Origin: Pedobacter boryungensis | GTDB taxonomy: Bacteria > Bacteroidota > Bacteroidia > Sphingobacteriales > Sphingobacteriaceae | Reading direction: 5' to 3' | Length of the DNA: 64,000 nt | NCBI RefSeq assembly: GCF_013204825.1 | Contig: NZ_JABMKV010000002.1 | Location: 1,054,001 to 1,118,000, forward strand | Shown here: positions 50,101 through 57,398 of the stretch, piece by piece | Layout: every line of letters starts with the position of its first letter | How positions within the stretch are numbered: position 1 is the stretch's first letter | Translations under genes and position numbers: made by a program | The notes under the pieces: generated by a model | Database searches by the model: none | Told to the model about the DNA's origin: nothing | Seen by the model: the letters and a program-made list of their open reading frames with translations, nothing else

Positions 50101-51626
50101 CCTACGGAATTACAGTTTACCAAGAGCAGGTAATGCTTTTGTCGCAAAAGTTAGCAGATTTTACCAAGGGAGAGGCCGATGTGTTGCGTAAGGCAATGGG
50201 TAAAAAACAGCGTGATGTTTTGGATAAAATGAAGCCTAAATTTATTAAGCAGGCTGCAGAAAAAGGTCACGATGCTACTATATTAGAAAAAATTTGGAAG
50301 GATTGGGAAGCTTTTGCAGAATATGCATTTAATAAATCTCACTCTACTTGTTACGCTTGGATTGCTTATCAAACTGCTTATTTAAAGGCAAATTATCCTG
50401 CAGAATATATGGCTGCGGTACTTTCCAATAACATGAGCGATATTAAACAGGTAGCTTTCTTTATGGAAGAATGTAGACAAATGGGCGTTACGGTATTAGG
50501 CCCAGATGTAAATGAATCTGATTTAAAATTCTCTGTAAATGCCAAAGGCGAAGTTCGTTTCGGTATGTCGGCAGTAAAAGGCGTAGGTGAGAAAGCGGTA
50601 GAAAGTATTATCGAAGAGCGAGCAGAAAATGGTCCTTATACTTCAGTTTTTGATTTTGCCAAACGTTCAAACACACGTATTGTAAATAAAAAAGCTTACG
50701 AAAGTTTTGTGTATAGTGGAGCTTTTGATGCCTATGGCTTTCATAGGGCGCAATATTTTTATATTGGTCCAAACGATAAAATGAATGGAATCGAAAAGCT
50801 AATTAAATATGCCAACGATTTCCAGAATAACCAAAATACCTCTCAATCATCATTATTTGGTGGTTCAAAAGCCGATTTAATTTTAGAACCAACTTTTCCT
50901 GTTTCTCCAGAATGGGGATTGATTGATCGATTGAAGTATGAAAAGGATGCTATTGGAATTTTCTTATCAGGACATCCTTTAGATGATTATCGCTTTGAGT
51001 TAAATCATTTTTGCCAGCATTCTGTGAAACATTTAGCCATCGTTAATAAAATTAGAAGTGGCGATACCAACGAAGAGATTTTAACGGAGTTTGAGGCTTT
51101 AAAAAATAGAGATTTAGTGGTAGGAGGATTAGTAGTTCTCGCTTCTCAACGAATTACTAAAACAGGAAAGCCTTTTGGAACTTTCATTTTTGAAGATTAT
51201 GATGATAGTTGTGAAATTGCTTTATTTGGAGATGATTTCTTGAAATTTAAACAGTTTTTAACAGAAGGATATTTCTTGCAAATTAGAGGTAGAGTAGGAG
51301 AACGCTTTAGAAAAGAAGGAGATTGGGAGTTTAAAGTTACATCGATAGATTTATTATCAGAATTGCGTGATAAACTAACCAAATGCATTACGATACAAGT
51401 TCCTATTGAAGAAATTAACGATGATTTGATGCAAAAAATTGATGTGATTTTGCAAGAAAACAAAGAAAATAGCGAGCGCCATAATTGTAAGTTAAACTTT
51501 GAAGTTTATGATAGAGAGCAGAATTTAAAATTAGAACTTCCTTCTAAATCACTAAAAATAAACCCTAACAATCAGTTTTTAGAACAATTAACCAAACTGA
51601 ATGTTGTAAATTATAAACTAAACTAA
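47193..51626 (+). CDS. dnaE: DNA polymerase III alpha subunit with fused N-terminal exonuclease
   Basis: 1477 residues, about 300 longer than E. coli DnaE. Residues 1-185 are a DEDDh 3'-5' exonuclease (IFDTETTG; NIGFD; HNATADVEA), the proofreading part that is a separate DnaQ subunit elsewhere. A PHP domain begins near residue 260 (HLHNHTQFSVL; LTDHANMMGAFHF). The catalytic motif PDIDIDFDD is near residue 687, and later IVNKKAYESFVYSGAFDAYG and an OB-fold (VGGLVVLASQRITKTG). All catalytic acids are present. A -7 match TATTTTTG at 47165-47172 lies 20 bp before the start. Confidence 0.96.
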   Translation: MYLIFDTETTGLPRNYNEPITDIDNWPRCIQIAWQLHDDMGKLIEHQNYLVKPEGFNIPYDAERIHGISTELAQDQGIELVEVLEKFNIALGKAKFVVGQNIGFDVNIMGCEFHRLGVPSPMTEMPVLDTCTEITANLLKLPGGRNGRFKLPTLTELHHYLFGVPFAEAHNATADVEATTRCFLELIKKEIFKLEELQVEADYFQRFKELNEGPIGSFGIQHANLKTESDKIRKRQHATEPGGISKQTLAGNKQELASANFIHLHNHTQFSVLQSTISVPDLVKAAAVQNMPAVALTDHANMMGAFHFVSAVSKHNKEAKSKNEEALAKGESPTAQVIKPIVGVEFFVCGNHLDKTRQDNGYQVVLLAKNKKGYHNLAKMSSIAYTKGFYYVPRIDRKIIEQYKSDIIVLSGNLYGEIASKLLNMGEKQAEEALIWWKEQFNDDFYVELMRHGQENEDRVNTDLVALANKHSVKLVATNNTYYINKKDANAHDILLCVKDAEKQATPIGRGRGYRYGLPNQEYYFKSAEEMKALFADLPDAILNTQEIADKIEAYELAREVLLPKFDIPAEFLVEEDQADGGKRGENKYLRHLSYEGAKKRYGELTEEIIERLDFELATIEKTGYPGYFLIVQDFIAEARRRDVSVGPGRGSAAGSVVAYCLWITNIDPLKYDLLFERFLNPDRVSMPDIDIDFDDEGRGRVMEYVIDKYGSSQVAQIITYGTMAAKSSIRDTARVLDLPLFEADKIAKLIPNMKLAKIFNLDEKSLKSALRPDEYEKIIELKALAAAKNLSAETIEQAIILEGSLRNTGIHACGVIITPDDITNFVPVATAKDSDLYVTQFDNSVVESAGLLKMDFLGLKTLTLIKDTVKLVKKRHGIDLDPDSFPIDDVKTYELFQRGETVGIFQYESAGMQKYMKELKPTVFGDLIAMNALYRPGPIAYIPSFVKRKNGEEEIKYDLEACEELLKETYGITVYQEQVMLLSQKLADFTKGEADVLRKAMGKKQRDVLDKMKPKFIKQAAEKGHDATILEKIWKDWEAFAEYAFNKSHSTCYAWIAYQTAYLKANYPAEYMAAVLSNNMSDIKQVAFFMEECRQMGVTVLGPDVNESDLKFSVNAKGEVRFGMSAVKGVGEKAVESIIEERAENGPYTSVFDFAKRSNTRIVNKKAYESFVYSGAFDAYGFHRAQYFYIGPNDKMNGIEKLIKYANDFQNNQNTSQSSLFGGSKADLILEPTFPVSPEWGLIDRLKYEKDAIGIFLSGHPLDDYRFELNHFCQHSVKHLAIVNKIRSGDTNEEILTEFEALKNRDLVVGGLVVLASQRITKTGKPFGTFIFEDYDDSCEIALFGDDFLKFKQFLTEGYFLQIRGRVGERFRKEGDWEFKVTSIDLLSELRDKLTKCITIQVPIEEINDDLMQKIDVILQENKENSERHNCKLNFEVYDREQNLKLELPSKSLKINPNNQFLEQLTKLNVVNYKLN

Positions 51627-51627
51627 C

Positions 51628-51945
51628 CGTCATTGCGAGGTACGAAGCAATCTTAAAGCGATAGTAAATTTGCTAACCCAAAGTAGTAGGATTGCTTCGT
51701 ACCTCGCAATGACGAGAAATAAGTTGAATTAGTTTAGCAAACCGTCATTGCGAGGAACGAAGCAATCTTAAAGCGATTATTAAATTGATAACGCAAACGT
51801 AGTAAGATTGCTTCGTGTCTCAAATGAAAAGATGATAAGTTGAATTAGTTTAGCAAAACGTCATTGCGAGGAACGAAGCAATCTTAAAGCGATAGTATAT
51901 TTGCTAACCCAAATTAGTAAGATTGCTTCGTGCCTCGCAATGACG
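51628..51945. repeat. Three-copy tandem palindromic repeat (CGTCATTGCGAGG family)
   Basis: Copies start at 51628, 51743 and 51859 (period 115-116 bp). Copies 1 and 3 are 87-bp near-perfect palindromes: CGTCATTGCGAGG.ACGAAGCAATCTTAAAGCG .. GATTGCTTCGT.CCTCGCAATGACG. The right arm of copy 2 is decayed (GTCTCAAATGA). Units are linked by AAGTTGAATTAGTTTAGCAAA. The array ends 42 bp before the trxA promoter and follows dnaE by 1 bp. No ORF in the 413-bp gap 51627-52039. Confidence 0.92.
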
Positions 51946-51987
51946 AGAGAAAATAAGTTGTAAAATTGTCAAATTGACAGCAACCTA

Positions 51988-52017
51988 TTGATGGCATTAC
52001 AATTGATAATATATTTG
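51988..52017 (+). promoter_or_regulatory. trxA promoter (TTG-N19-TATATTTG)
   Basis: TTG 51988-51990, 19-bp spacer, TATATTTG 52010-52017: an exact Bacteroidetes consensus, the best match in the window. Predicted start near 52024, 16 nt before ATG 52040. Confidence 0.85.
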
Positions 52018-52039
52018 TATATAAATTTAAAAATAAGTT

Positions 52040-52357
52040 ATGGCTTTAGAAATAACAGATGCGAACTTCGAGGAAGTTGTATTAAAATCAGATAAACCAG
52101 TATTAGTAGATTTTTGGGCAGAATGGTGTGGTCCATGTCGTATGGTTGGTCCAATTGTAGATGAAATTGGAAAAGAATACGAAGGTAAAGCATTAGTTGG
52201 AAAAGTGAATGTTGATAACAACCCTCAAATTTCAACGCAATTTGGTATCCGCAATATCCCTGCTTTATTGTTCTTTAAAAATGGTGAAGTTGTTGATAAA
52301 CAAGTTGGCGCAGTGCCTAAATCAGTATTAGCTGGTAAATTAGACAAGCAATTATAA
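52040..52357 (+). CDS. trxA: Thioredoxin
   Basis: 105 residues with [11 protein letters not shown] (redox Cys29/Cys32-type pair) and the cis-Pro loop RNIPALLFF. Reduces disulfides in cytosolic enzymes such as ribonucleotide reductase. Normal length; has its own promoter. Confidence 0.97.
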   Translation: MALEITDANFEEVVLKSDKPVLVDFWAEWCGPCRMVGPIVDEIGKEYEGKALVGKVNVDNNPQISTQFGIRNIPALLFFKNGEVVDKQVGAVPKSVLAGKLDKQL

Positions 52358-52487
52358 GCCTACTCGTTATTGCGAGTAAGATGTTGTCCCGCTTAGGGAA
52401 GCAATCCATATATTTAAATCCGATCTCCTTGAGTTCGGATTTTTTATTTTCAGAAATTTTTTGTTCTTTTAAGTAAATCCCAATATT

Positions 52488-53699
52488 ATGAAAAATCTTA
52501 AATTTCCATTTTTAACGCTACTCTCTGCAAGTTTTTTAATTAGTTGTGTAAATGAAGCAGACGTTTCTGCACAAACCTCAGTTGAAAAAGGAAAACCTAC
52601 TGCAGATTATAAGCCTGCATTTGAAGGACAAACAAGAATTAAGGCAGTTAAAACTAAAACGCCTTATACGGCAACAATCATAAACAGTAAATTAGATAGA
52701 CCTTGGGCTATTTCTGCAATGCCAGATGGACGTTTCCTTATCACACAGAAAAGTGGTAACATGGTTATCTTACTGGCAAATGGTACGTTATCTAAAACAA
52801 TCTCCGGATTGCCAAAAGTAGATGATTCTGGTCAAGGTGGACTTTTAGATGTAACCTTAGCGCCAGATTTTGCGAAAAACAGAATGGTGTATTGGGCTTA
52901 TTCAGAACCGCAAAGCAAAGGTGCTTTATTGGCAATTGCAAAAGGCAAATTAGCTGCAAATGAAACTTCAATTGAAAATCAAGTGATTATTTATAGGGCA
53001 ACACCAGCGCATACTGGCAAATTGCAATACGGCTCAAGAATAGTTTTTGATAAAAATGGAAATCTTTTCGTAAGTACCGGAGAACGCTCTGATAAAGAAA
53101 TTAGAGTGCAGGCGCAGTATTTAAATTCTTCTTTAGGTAAAATTCTTCATCTTACCACATCAGGCAAGGCAGTGCCAAATGGACCTTTTGCTAATCAAGC
53201 AGATGCCAGACCAGAGATTTATTCTTATGGGCATCGTAATCCAGATGGCTTAGCAATTGATCCCCAAACCGGCAACTTATGGGAAGCAGAATTTGGCCCT
53301 AAAGGAGGTGATGAAATTAATTTAATTAAACCTGGCAAAAATTACGGTTGGCCAATTATAACTTACGGAACAGAATATAGTGGACAAAAAGTAGGAGATG
53401 GCATTCAGCAAAAAGCTGGTATGGAACAACCTGTTTATTATTGGAACCCAGTTATTTCTCCCGGAAGCATTGCATTTTACAATAGCAACCATATTGCTGA
53501 ATGGAAAGGAAATTTATTTGTAGGTGCTTTAAGTGGCTCTCATATTATTCGTTTAGTACTTAAAAACAATAAAGTAGTTGGCGAAGAAAGATTATTGGAA
53601 GATAAAGGAGAGCGTTTTAGAGACTTGGTAGAGGGGAAAGATGGTGCTTTATATGCGGTAACCGATGGGGGTAACTTGTTTAAAATAAATAAGAAGTAA
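52488..53699 (+). CDS. PQQ-dependent aldose sugar dehydrogenase-like lipoprotein
   Basis: 403 residues: lipoprotein signal ending SASFLISCVN (Cys20), then a six-bladed beta-propeller of the glucose/sorbosone dehydrogenase family (RPWAISAMPDGRFLITQKSG, GQGGLLDVTLAPDFA, IYSYGHRNPDGLAIDP, LWEAEFGPKGGDEINLI). Oxidises aldoses using PQQ in the periplasm or outer membrane. PQQ synthesis genes are not in the window. Normal length. Confidence 0.88.
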   Translation: MKNLKFPFLTLLSASFLISCVNEADVSAQTSVEKGKPTADYKPAFEGQTRIKAVKTKTPYTATIINSKLDRPWAISAMPDGRFLITQKSGNMVILLANGTLSKTISGLPKVDDSGQGGLLDVTLAPDFAKNRMVYWAYSEPQSKGALLAIAKGKLAANETSIENQVIIYRATPAHTGKLQYGSRIVFDKNGNLFVSTGERSDKEIRVQAQYLNSSLGKILHLTTSGKAVPNGPFANQADARPEIYSYGHRNPDGLAIDPQTGNLWEAEFGPKGGDEINLIKPGKNYGWPIITYGTEYSGQKVGDGIQQKAGMEQPVYYWNPVISPGSIAFYNSNHIAEWKGNLFVGALSGSHIIRLVLKNNKVVGEERLLEDKGERFRDLVEGKDGALYAVTDGGNLFKINKK

Positions 53700-53772
53700 G
53701 ATTTTTATCACGGATATAAAGAAATAGGCACGAATTTAAATGTGCAACCTTTATATCCGTGGTAAATTAAGC

Positions 53773-54246
53773 TTAGTCCTTAGGCTCCCATAATTCTACT
53801 TTATTTCCTTCGGCGTCAAGAATGTGTACAAATTTGCCATAATCATAAGTTTCTATTTTATCTACAATGGTTACACCTTCTTTTTTTAATTCTTCTACAA
53901 GCGCTTCTAAATTTTCTACCCTGTAGTTAATCATAAATTCTCTGGCAGATGGCTCAAAGTATTTTGTGTTTTCTGCAAATGGAGTCCATTGGGTTTGCGC
54001 TTTCTTTGTGCTATCTGCACCTTCAAACCATTCGAAAGTTGCTCCATAAGGGTTCGTGTCTAAACCCAAATGTTTTTCATACCATGCTGTCATTTTTTTT
54101 GGGTCTTTGCATTTGAAAAAAATGCCGCCAATACCTGTTACTTTTTTCATTCTTGTTTTTTTATTTTCTGATAATATAGTTTTAAATGCAAAGCCTGAGC
54201 AAAATGCTACAGCTATAAGTAAAGTTATAAAAATAGTTTTTTTCAT
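53773..54246 (-). CDS. VOC family (glyoxalase/bleomycin-resistance) protein with N-terminal hydrophobic extension
   Basis: 157 residues. The VOC core starts KKVTGIGGIFFKCKDPKKM (residue 33 onward) and includes HLGLDTNPYGATFEWFEG and VHILDAEGNKVELWEPK. The first 32 residues contain a hydrophobic segment (TIFITLLIAVAFCSGFAF) that could be a signal anchor; alternatively translation starts at Met33 (54150), giving a cytosolic protein. Ligand unknown. Confidence 0.85.
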   Translation of the reverse strand: MKKTIFITLLIAVAFCSGFAFKTILSENKKTRMKKVTGIGGIFFKCKDPKKMTAWYEKHLGLDTNPYGATFEWFEGADSTKKAQTQWTPFAENTKYFEPSAREFMINYRVENLEALVEELKKEGVTIVDKIETYDYGKFVHILDAEGNKVELWEPKD

Positions 54247-54498
54247 TGGTTATAAGTAAGTTGTCTAACCGACATGATAAATTTAGTAAAATTTAGTGGT
54301 GAAATTATAGTAGAAATAAACTCTTGCTTGCAGCTTGTTTTAGTTGTAATGGTTAACACACCACGTCTTTGCGAAGCTGATTTTTCATCAGCTGTGCAAT
54401 CTCATTTAGCATGAAGTAAAAGTTATAGCGTATCCTAAGATTATTAAATGATATGGGTTGTGATCTGTTGTGCATTGGCAACATCTCATTGTAGTTGT

Positions 54499-54813
54499 AC
54501 AATGGCATTTTATTCATGAACATTTTGCTTTTGTTCATGAACATTTTGCTTTTGTTCATGAACATTTTGTTTTTGTTCATAAGCATTTTGCTTTTGTTCA
54601 TAAGCATTTTGTTTTTGTTCATGAACATTTTGCTTTTGTTCATAAGCATTTTGCTTTTGTTCATGAACATTTTACTTTTGTTCATGAACAATGGCTCATT
54701 GTCGTTATACAATGGTTCATTGTTGTTGTACAATGGTTCATTGTTGTTTTACCAAGGCTTATTGTTGTTATACAATGGTTCATTGTTGTTATACAATGAC
54801 TTATTGTTGTTAA
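54499..54813. repeat. Array of fifteen 21-bp units containing short palindromes
   Basis: Exactly 315 bp = 15 x 21 with no indel. Nine units of type A contain TTCATGAAC (or TTCATAAGC) followed by ATTTTGCTTTTG; full A units hold the perfect 12-bp palindrome TGTTCATGAACA. Six type B units contain ACAATGGTTCATTGT, also palindromic. 21 bp is two helical turns, so sites lie on one DNA face. Because 21 is a multiple of 3, three frames remain open on two strands, but none looks coding. The remainder of the 601-bp gap (54247-54847) shows nothing else. Confidence 0.9.
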
Positions 54814-54847
54814 ACAAAATCTAATTACGAATAAAAAAAAGCAGTTT

Positions 54848-55227
54848 TTACTTCTTTCTCTGCTTTAGTTGAAAAACATTTCCTTCAGGGTCTTGTCCAT
54901 CACAAAGCCAATAATCATAATTATCAAATGTCTTTACTTCCCTCATAGCAACATTTTTGTCAATAAGGATTTGTCTTATGTCGTTAATATCTTGTTGGAT
55001 TTCAAAGACAATTTTTGCGTTGTTGTCAAACTTATATCCGTCTTCAATTTTGTTGATATATTCTTCACCGATTTTATGAAGCCCAACATGACCATTCCCT
55101 GCCCGAAAAAGAACCCAAACCGATTGGTCATCTTCTACAATTTCAGTCCAAGTATATCAGCGTAGAAAGATTTTAATTTGTCAATATTTTTAACATAGAA
55201 AATTATGGTGTCCAAATTGAGTTTCAT
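54848..55227 (-). pseudogene. Frameshifted VOC (glyoxalase-like) gene
   Basis: From ATG 55227 the minus strand reads MKLNLDTIIFYVKNIDKLKS then FYADILGL, then a -1 shift near 55144-55148; in the next frame it continues EIVEDDQSVWVLFRAGNG and HVGLHKIGEEYINK, ending DPEGNVFQLKQRKK and TAA at 54848-54850. The 380 bp total is one base short of an intact 126-codon frame. This is a small VOC family protein, recently inactivated or carrying a sequencing error. It lies in the putative cassette cluster, upstream of the 21-bp array. Confidence 0.8.
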
Positions 55228-55296
55228 AATATTATTTTTTGTCTGTTTAAATTTTTAGAGGTAGAGATTATAGTGAGAGTTTAAGAATTAGGGGTG

Positions 55297-55390
55297 AACA
55301 TAACGTTTTGGCTTTGCGAGTGACGGTTTTCACCACAAATGTATATACGGAGCACTGAACCGCCACTTTTGCCAGACGCCTGTTAGTGGC
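55297..55390 (-). other. attC-like site 1 (integron recombination site candidate)
   Basis: Read on the minus strand it begins GCCACTAACAGGCGTCTGGC and ends CCAAAACGTTATG. Predicted folding: TAAC..GTTA, TGGC..GCCA, then GTGGCGGTT with AACCGTCAC (one G-T pair), in the correct nested order of R, L and central stem of an attC. 94 bp. It lies 18 bp after the stop of the 55408 gene. Similar to site 2 at 56129. Confidence 0.55.
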
Positions 55391-55407
55391 AGTATTTTTC
55401 ATTTTGT

Positions 55408-56103
55408 TCAATTTAGCCTAACTTTCTTTATGATATGAATACCACCAATGCTATATGCCAAGTCAATAGAAATAGGTTTGCCTTTCAAATAAAAATTACC
55501 ATTTTGAAAAGGTGTTATTCTGTTGTCAATTAGGAAAAAGTAGTCTTCTCTTTTTGTCAAGATGTCCAAGTTGTTGGGAGTAAGTTCAACTTGTTCAACA
55601 TACTCAACTAAACCTAATTCGTTCAATTCAGGAATTGTTACTTTTTGTCCGTTCATTTCACATACGTGTTTTTCACCAAGTCCTGGCATACCAAACCAAG
55701 GCATTGCTTGTCCAACCTGTAAAGAAATGTTTGAAGTGTCGCTGCCAAAAAGAAAATGTTTTGTTTTAAAAGTTTCAAACTCTGGTGGAAGAGATTTTTT
55801 AGGAAAAGGTTCTTCTGACTTCCAAAAGTACATTACTTTATTCTGCCATTCTGGGTCGTTACGGTCTGTGCAAACTAAGTTGTCTGTCCAATAGTGCATA
55901 TAAAGTTGTCCTGTCCGAAGTAAAATTGTTGATTTGTCAATTTTATCTTTTTGCTCATCTGTCAAAGGTCTAATAACTTTAAATACAATATCGTCACCAG
56001 TTGAAATAAAAGTGTCGCCTTTTTGAAGTTGAACAGTTTTTGTCGCTTGTTGCGAAGTATCAGAGTTTGTCTTCCTTCCAAATATTTTGTTAAATAATCC
56101 CAT
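55408..56103 (-). CDS. Unknown protein in putative gene cassette
   Basis: 231 residues from ATG 56103 (MGLFNKIFGRKTNSDTS). The frame stays open 59 codons further upstream, but that part is translated attC-like repeat and is rejected. Contains GDTFISTGDDIVFKVIRPLT, LYMHYWTDNLVCTDRNDPEW, GLGEKHVCEMNGQK and ends IGGIHIIKKVRLN. No signal peptide, membrane segment or family is recognised. Base and codon use are slightly richer in TTTGTC-type strings than neighbours. Flanked on both sides by attC-like sites; no own promoter seen. Confidence 0.7.
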   Translation of the reverse strand: MGLFNKIFGRKTNSDTSQQATKTVQLQKGDTFISTGDDIVFKVIRPLTDEQKDKIDKSTILLRTGQLYMHYWTDNLVCTDRNDPEWQNKVMYFWKSEEPFPKKSLPPEFETFKTKHFLFGSDTSNISLQVGQAMPWFGMPGLGEKHVCEMNGQKVTIPELNELGLVEYVEQVELTPNNLDILTKREDYFFLIDNRITPFQNGNFYLKGKPISIDLAYSIGGIHIIKKVRLN

Positions 56104-56128
56104 ATAATTGTCTGTTACTATAATATTG

Positions 56129-56263
56129 TCACCAACGTTTTCGGGCTTTGCGAAGGTGGCTATTTTCACCACAAACGTTGATGCGGAGTACCAAACTTTG
56201 ATTAACCACAAAACTGTCTGCGAAGCACTGAACCGCCACTTTTGCCAAATGCCTGTTAGTGGC
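56129..56263 (-). other. attC-like site 2 (integron recombination site candidate)
   Basis: Homologous to site 1 with an internal ~38-bp insertion. On the minus strand it begins GCCACTAACAGGCATTTGGC and ends CGAAAACGTTG. Shared with site 1: TGGCAAAAGTGGCGGTTCAG and GTGCT.CG. Outer pairing is weaker than in site 1 (AAC/GTT, GGC/GCC, GTGGC/GCCAC). It overlaps the last codons of the nucleotidyltransferase gene. Confidence 0.55.
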
Positions 56264-57041
56264 TGCCGTTCTTGTCCCACGCTTCATAAATTGTCTGTTT
56301 AAATAGTTCATCAAGTCTTACTGTGTCAGGTTGCTCACTTTGTCCTAACGATTTTACATAGTCATTGTAAAACGTAATTTTCTTTTCAAGGAAGTCGTTA
56401 AGAATTTGAATTTTCGGTTCTTCATTTAGTTCCTCACCTGCCATTTTTCTTTTCAGTAAGTTTTCAATTTCTGTTTTAACGTTTTGGTCTGTCACTTGGC
56501 TGTCGAGAAGTTTGCTAAATTCCATTGGAGCCATTGTGTTTGTCTGTATAATCCAGTCGCAAGCAAGTATTGGTCTTAATACATAAAAGTATTTTTTCAC
56601 TCTCACGTTGTCCTTTTGCAAATATTCTCTGTAATTACCTTCTGCCATATGTAGGTAATGATGAAGGCAAGATTTAGGATTGAAAAATTCTTTTGTCAAG
56701 TCGCGTAGTTTGTCTGCGGTAGAAAACTGTTGTAAATAAACAATTGGACTTCTTAACCACTCTAACATAGGTGGATTTGATTTTCTGAAAAGTCGTAAAG
56801 CTTTTTTTAATTCCCAGCCAGCTAGGTCAATGTCGTTAGGTAAAATTTCTTCTTGATTATCTTTCTTGTCGTCAATTTTTAAATACCAGTCAAGTCTATG
56901 AATGTAAATATATCTAACATCCCAATCGCTGTCAGTCGATGCAAAACCCCAAGCACGGCTTCCACTTTCAACAGCATACAAGATTTTGATGTCGTGTTGC
57001 AGTTCAAGTCTTAAAAGCTCTTTTTTTATTTCTTCTGTCAT
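56256..57041 (-). CDS. Nucleotidyltransferase (RlaP/YcgL-like) in putative gene cassette
   Basis: 261 residues. Polymerase-beta-type active site: VESGSRAWGFASTDSDWDVRYIYI (~25-48, G-S then DxD) and NDIDLAGWELKKALRLF (~69-85). Resembles COG3541/RlaP predicted nucleotidyltransferases, whose targets are not firmly known. The TAA stop codon is the TAA of GCCACTAAC, the start of attC-like site 2, as in many integron cassettes. Ends KNGSH. Confidence 0.82.
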   Translation of the reverse strand: MTEEIKKELLRLELQHDIKILYAVESGSRAWGFASTDSDWDVRYIYIHRLDWYLKIDDKKDNQEEILPNDIDLAGWELKKALRLFRKSNPPMLEWLRSPIVYLQQFSTADKLRDLTKEFFNPKSCLHHYLHMAEGNYREYLQKDNVRVKKYFYVLRPILACDWIIQTNTMAPMEFSKLLDSQVTDQNVKTEIENLLKRKMAGEELNEEPKIQILNDFLEKKITFYNDYVKSLGQSEQPDTVRLDELFKQTIYEAWDKNGSH

Positions 57042-57067
57042 TGTTTACTGTGTGTCGTCATACGATT

Positions 57068-57076
57068 GCCACTAAC
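57068..57076 (-). other. Left boundary of the nucleotidyltransferase cassette (GTTAGTGGC)
   Basis: Minus-strand GTTAGTGGC, 27 bp before the gene's ATG. It is the exact reverse complement of GCCACTAAC at the gene's 3' end (56255-56263), which is what a circularised cassette predicts. No attC hairpin lies further upstream, so it may be insertion at a secondary site. Confidence 0.5.
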
Positions 57077-57226
57077 TTGTATATAAGTCTGACAAAGCCA
57101 GATCTATCCATTTATAAACGAATATAGCCGTTTAATCTCCGACTAATAAATTTACTTATTAAAATCTATAATTATTGAATTGCAGGTGCTGCATAATCCC
57201 AAAAGCTTTTTGCTGTGTTAGCTAAA

Positions 57227-57273
57227 CCTGATTGCAGCGAGCACGAACGTAGGGAGTAAAGCGAAAAGCAGGA
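57227..57273. repeat. Intergenic repeat CCTGATTGCAGC..AAGCAGGA
   Basis: Bounded by CCTG and CAGG with GCGAAAAGCAGGA at the end. In the 357-bp gap 57042-57398; the remainder of that gap shows no ORF. Belongs by pattern to dispersed repeats common in this group. Confidence 0.45.
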
Positions 57274-57398
57274 CTACAGTTTCCGAAGAGTACTGGCTTT
57301 GATTTTCAAAATGTTTTAATTGCGATCTATAATAAAGATGCTGAAACAAGTTAAGCATGACGGTTTGATGTAAGCCCAATAATTATTAGTTTTACTAG

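Noticed and set aside
52366..52410. Further copy of the CGTCATTGCGAGG repeat after trxA
   Set aside because: Only a short degenerate match (TTATTGCGAGTA .. AAGCAATCC); too decayed to annotate as a full copy.
54499..54813. CRISPR array
   Set aside because: Units are contiguous without unique spacers, and no cas gene is nearby.
54353..54824. Three long open frames over the 21-bp array (two plus, one minus, with heptapeptide repeats)
   Set aside because: They exist only because 21 is divisible by 3 and the units contain no stop in those frames; no start context, no unique domain and no codon preference supports coding. I keep the array as a repeat.
54869..55165. 98-codon plus-strand open frame
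   Set aside because: It is antisense to the frameshifted VOC gene, whose minus-strand translation shows clear family motifs.
56104..56280. 59-codon N-terminal extension of the unknown cassette protein
   Set aside because: The extension is translation of attC-like site 2; the ATG at 56103 begins a normal N-terminus (MGLFNKIFG).
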